64,000 nucleotides of DNA, taken from the NCBI GenBank assembly GCA_002946415.1, contig NJPS01000016.1, forward strand, positions 62,001 to 126,000, given 5' to 3'. This document shows, piece by piece, positions 62,227 through 64,000 of this stretch. Each line of letters opens with the position of its first letter. Positions within the stretch are counted from its first letter, which is position 1. The position numbers were made by a program, and so were the translations under genes. The notes beneath the pieces are model-generated. The model saw only the letters and a program-made list of their open reading frames with translations. It was not told the DNA's origin and ran no database searches. Source of the stretch: Rutstroemia sp. NJR-2017a BVV2. Its lineage: Eukaryota; Ascomycota; Leotiomycetes; Helotiales; Rutstroemiaceae.

Positions 62227-64000
62227 GCTTGAGGGGCGCAGTCCCAGAAGAGAAGACCAAGACGGTCGCTTGAATGAGTAAATGTCAGTCTGGTGGCGGA
62301 TATGCGAGTTGTATGAGAAACATCCTGCATGGGGATTACGATTGAAAAGAGGGAAATGGAAGTATAGTTCCTGGATATATGATGGATGAATAGGGTGCGA
62401 ATGGGGTGGAGTATAAAATACAGAATATTGTTTTTTACGTAAATATCGGGTTATGGATAGGGATGGGGATAGGGATTGGGATGAGCGAATGAGTATGAGT
62501 ATGAGTATGAGTATGATGCATGTATGTATAAAGGTTTTATTTTATGAAGAGGGGAGGAAAAGGGAAGGGGAAGGAAAGAGAAAGGGGAAGGAAAGAGATA
62601 GGGATGAGGGAGAAGAGGTGAGGGGTTGGGTGTTGAGTGTTGGGAAAAGAGGGGAAGAGGGGAAAAGGGAGACTTTTGTACAAAATGATATTTTTATTTA
62701 TTCTATTATATTATATTCTTTTGCAAAGCTGGATGTGGCTGTGTTTGTGGGTTGTGTTGGGTTGTGTTGGGTTTGGGGTGTGTGTGGCTTTGAGGGGTTG
62801 GTTTGGGTTGTGTTGGGTTTGGGGTGTGTGTGGTTTTGAGATTGGTTTGGGTTGGTTTGGTTTGAGAGGGTGGAGGGTGAGTGGGGGAGGGAGTGGTGGA
62901 GTATGAGGTGGAGGGAGAGTGGTGAGTGGAGTAGTGAGGTGTGGAGGGAGTGGTGAGTGGTGGTTTGTTTGAGTCTTTGGGTTGATTAAATTTTCGTGAA
63001 AGGGGGGAGGGGAGGGGAGGGAAGGGAAGGGCTTGGTTTGGTGATGGGGGAGAAGGGGGAAGGGGAAGGGGAAGGGGGAGAAGGATTGAGATGATTGTGG
63101 GATGAATCATATATCTATAAGATCTGATGGTTTCTGGGCGGGGAAAGGTCAGCTTCGGATCAATCGGATAGGTAGATATAAATTATTTCTGTAATATGAG
63201 GTTCTTATACATCATGTTCGTTTTTGTATCTGAAAAGGAGCCAACAAGGGAAGAAGAGCGGGGGAAAGAAGAGAAGAGCGGGATAATCAATATACAAGGG
63301 GATAACTTGTTTCGTATAAGTATAGCCGTTTGTAGATTTACTCAGGTAGATTTATTGTATTGCACCGCTTTACGAGTATCTTTTTTTATCATTCGGCTTT
63401 GGGCGTGTTGGAGGGTAGGCAGATGAAGGGTGCTTGCTAAGTTAGTAAGTTGGAATATTGTAGATGAAGGGAATGGGTTGGTTGCTGTTTATAGATGAGA
63501 GGAGGATAAGTTGGTGTTGGGTGGATAAGAAGGCGGATTGGGGATTGGGAGTCAATATGGGTTGGGAAGGAGAAGGGAATGATTGTGAAGTAGAGTGCAT
63601 AGGACTGGAAGAATGGGGGGTGGAGGGTGGAAGGAGTTGACGTTCGCTCGAGGTGCAAAAAGGGGGTGCTGTGGTATAAGAAAGAAGTATAATGTCAGTT
63701 GGCTATAGATACGAATACGGTGGAAATTTATATATTCGGGAGGTCTTCTGTGATGGGCTGGATGAGTGTATATAGGTAAGGGTAAGAATATAGAGGAGGG
63801 GAGGCAAAGGGAATAAGACAGAGAGCGAAAATAATATGTTTGGTAAAGACAAGACATAGGGTGGAGAGAAGAGATGAAGGGTGCTGGTTGAGAGAAAGCG
63901 GCGTACAGGAGGAGTATAAAGAGTGAGAGTAGATCTTGTATAGAAAGGGGATAACGATAATGGTATAGAAACTAGATGGGATAAGTTAGTGGAAAGGATG
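62227..64000. other. Purine/G-rich terminal region without genes
   Basis: After the ceramide synthase stop the plus strand is dominated by A and G for about 1.7 kb, with many GGGG runs (for example near 62545-62680 and 63001-63086). Long minus-strand frames here are Pro/Ser/Thr-rich and are best explained by this bias. A GAGTAT repeat lies at about 62488-62518. It may be the promoter or leader of a minus-strand gene that is not visible, or simply skewed intergenic DNA. Confidence 0.5.
62745..62865 (+). repeat. GT-rich tandem repeat, unit about 46 bp
   Basis: Two nearly identical units starting GGGTTGTGTTGGGTTTGGGG and ending TTTGAG...TTGGTTT, followed by a partial third copy, make up this stretch. 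Internal GGGTTG/GGGTTTGGGG sub-units resemble G-rich telomere-like or G-quadruplex-prone DNA, but the repeat is not TTAGGG. Confidence 0.8.

Noticed and set aside
62706..63110. 134-residue Pro/Ser/Thr-rich minus-strand frame
   Set aside because: It arises from the G-rich repeat read on the other strand; very low complexity and no gene context.

Overview
The window looks like nuclear DNA of a filamentous ascomycete. Most genes carry short spliceosomal introns of about 45-200 nt with GT..AG ends. The set includes fungus-specific genes such as a PalH-type pH sensor, a STE50 adaptor, a Tea4/Bud14-type SH3 polarity protein and a HOY1-type homeobox factor. Gene style and moderate base composition fit a leotiomycete such as Sclerotiniaceae, but that placement is inference from general resemblance and was not tested. 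I see no rRNA, intact tRNA, CRISPR array, recognisable transposon or secondary-metabolite cluster.

Layout. 0.8-9.3 kb: a Dnf3-like P4 flippase and a homeobox regulator, both on the minus strand, followed by a long gene-poor stretch (9.3-14.4 kb) that probably holds the homeobox promoter and may hide one small gene. 14.4-22.5 kb: GEP4 (cardiolipin pathway) and SmD3 diverge from a promoter of about 250 bp, followed by an Irc6/p34 adaptin-binding protein, PHS1 (very-long-chain fatty acid elongation) and a small Arg-rich protein. 23-29.7 kb: a Ser/Thr-rich probable GPI-anchored surface protein, a small two-exon protein of unknown role and a six-exon CDC48. 31-39.3 kb: a newly assembled 111-residue gene, an alternative NADH dehydrogenase, a short Cys-rich (zinc-ribbon-like) gene visible only after splicing, an APH-type kinase-like gene whose 5' end abuts an 18-bp minisatellite, and a GNAT acetyltransferase. 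40.7-45.8 kb: a single-pass membrane protein with a Ser/Thr-rich ectodomain and an uncharacterised coiled-coil protein. 47-53.1 kb: STE50 and a Tea4-like gene in tandem. 57.3-62.2 kb: palH and a LAG1-type ceramide synthase. The last 1.7 kb is strongly purine/G-rich and contains a GT-rich 46-bp repeat.

Functional themes. Lipid and membrane biology recurs: flippase, GEP4, PHS1, ceramide synthase, and PalH at the plasma membrane. Signalling and polarity genes (STE50, Tea4-like) and general housekeeping (SmD3, CDC48, NADH dehydrogenase) are mixed in. PHS1 supplies the very-long-chain acyl groups used by ceramide synthase, but the two are 40 kb apart and need not be co-regulated. I found no convincing new multi-gene system. 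The most novel items are the splice-dependent short genes and the minisatellite-associated kinase-like gene.
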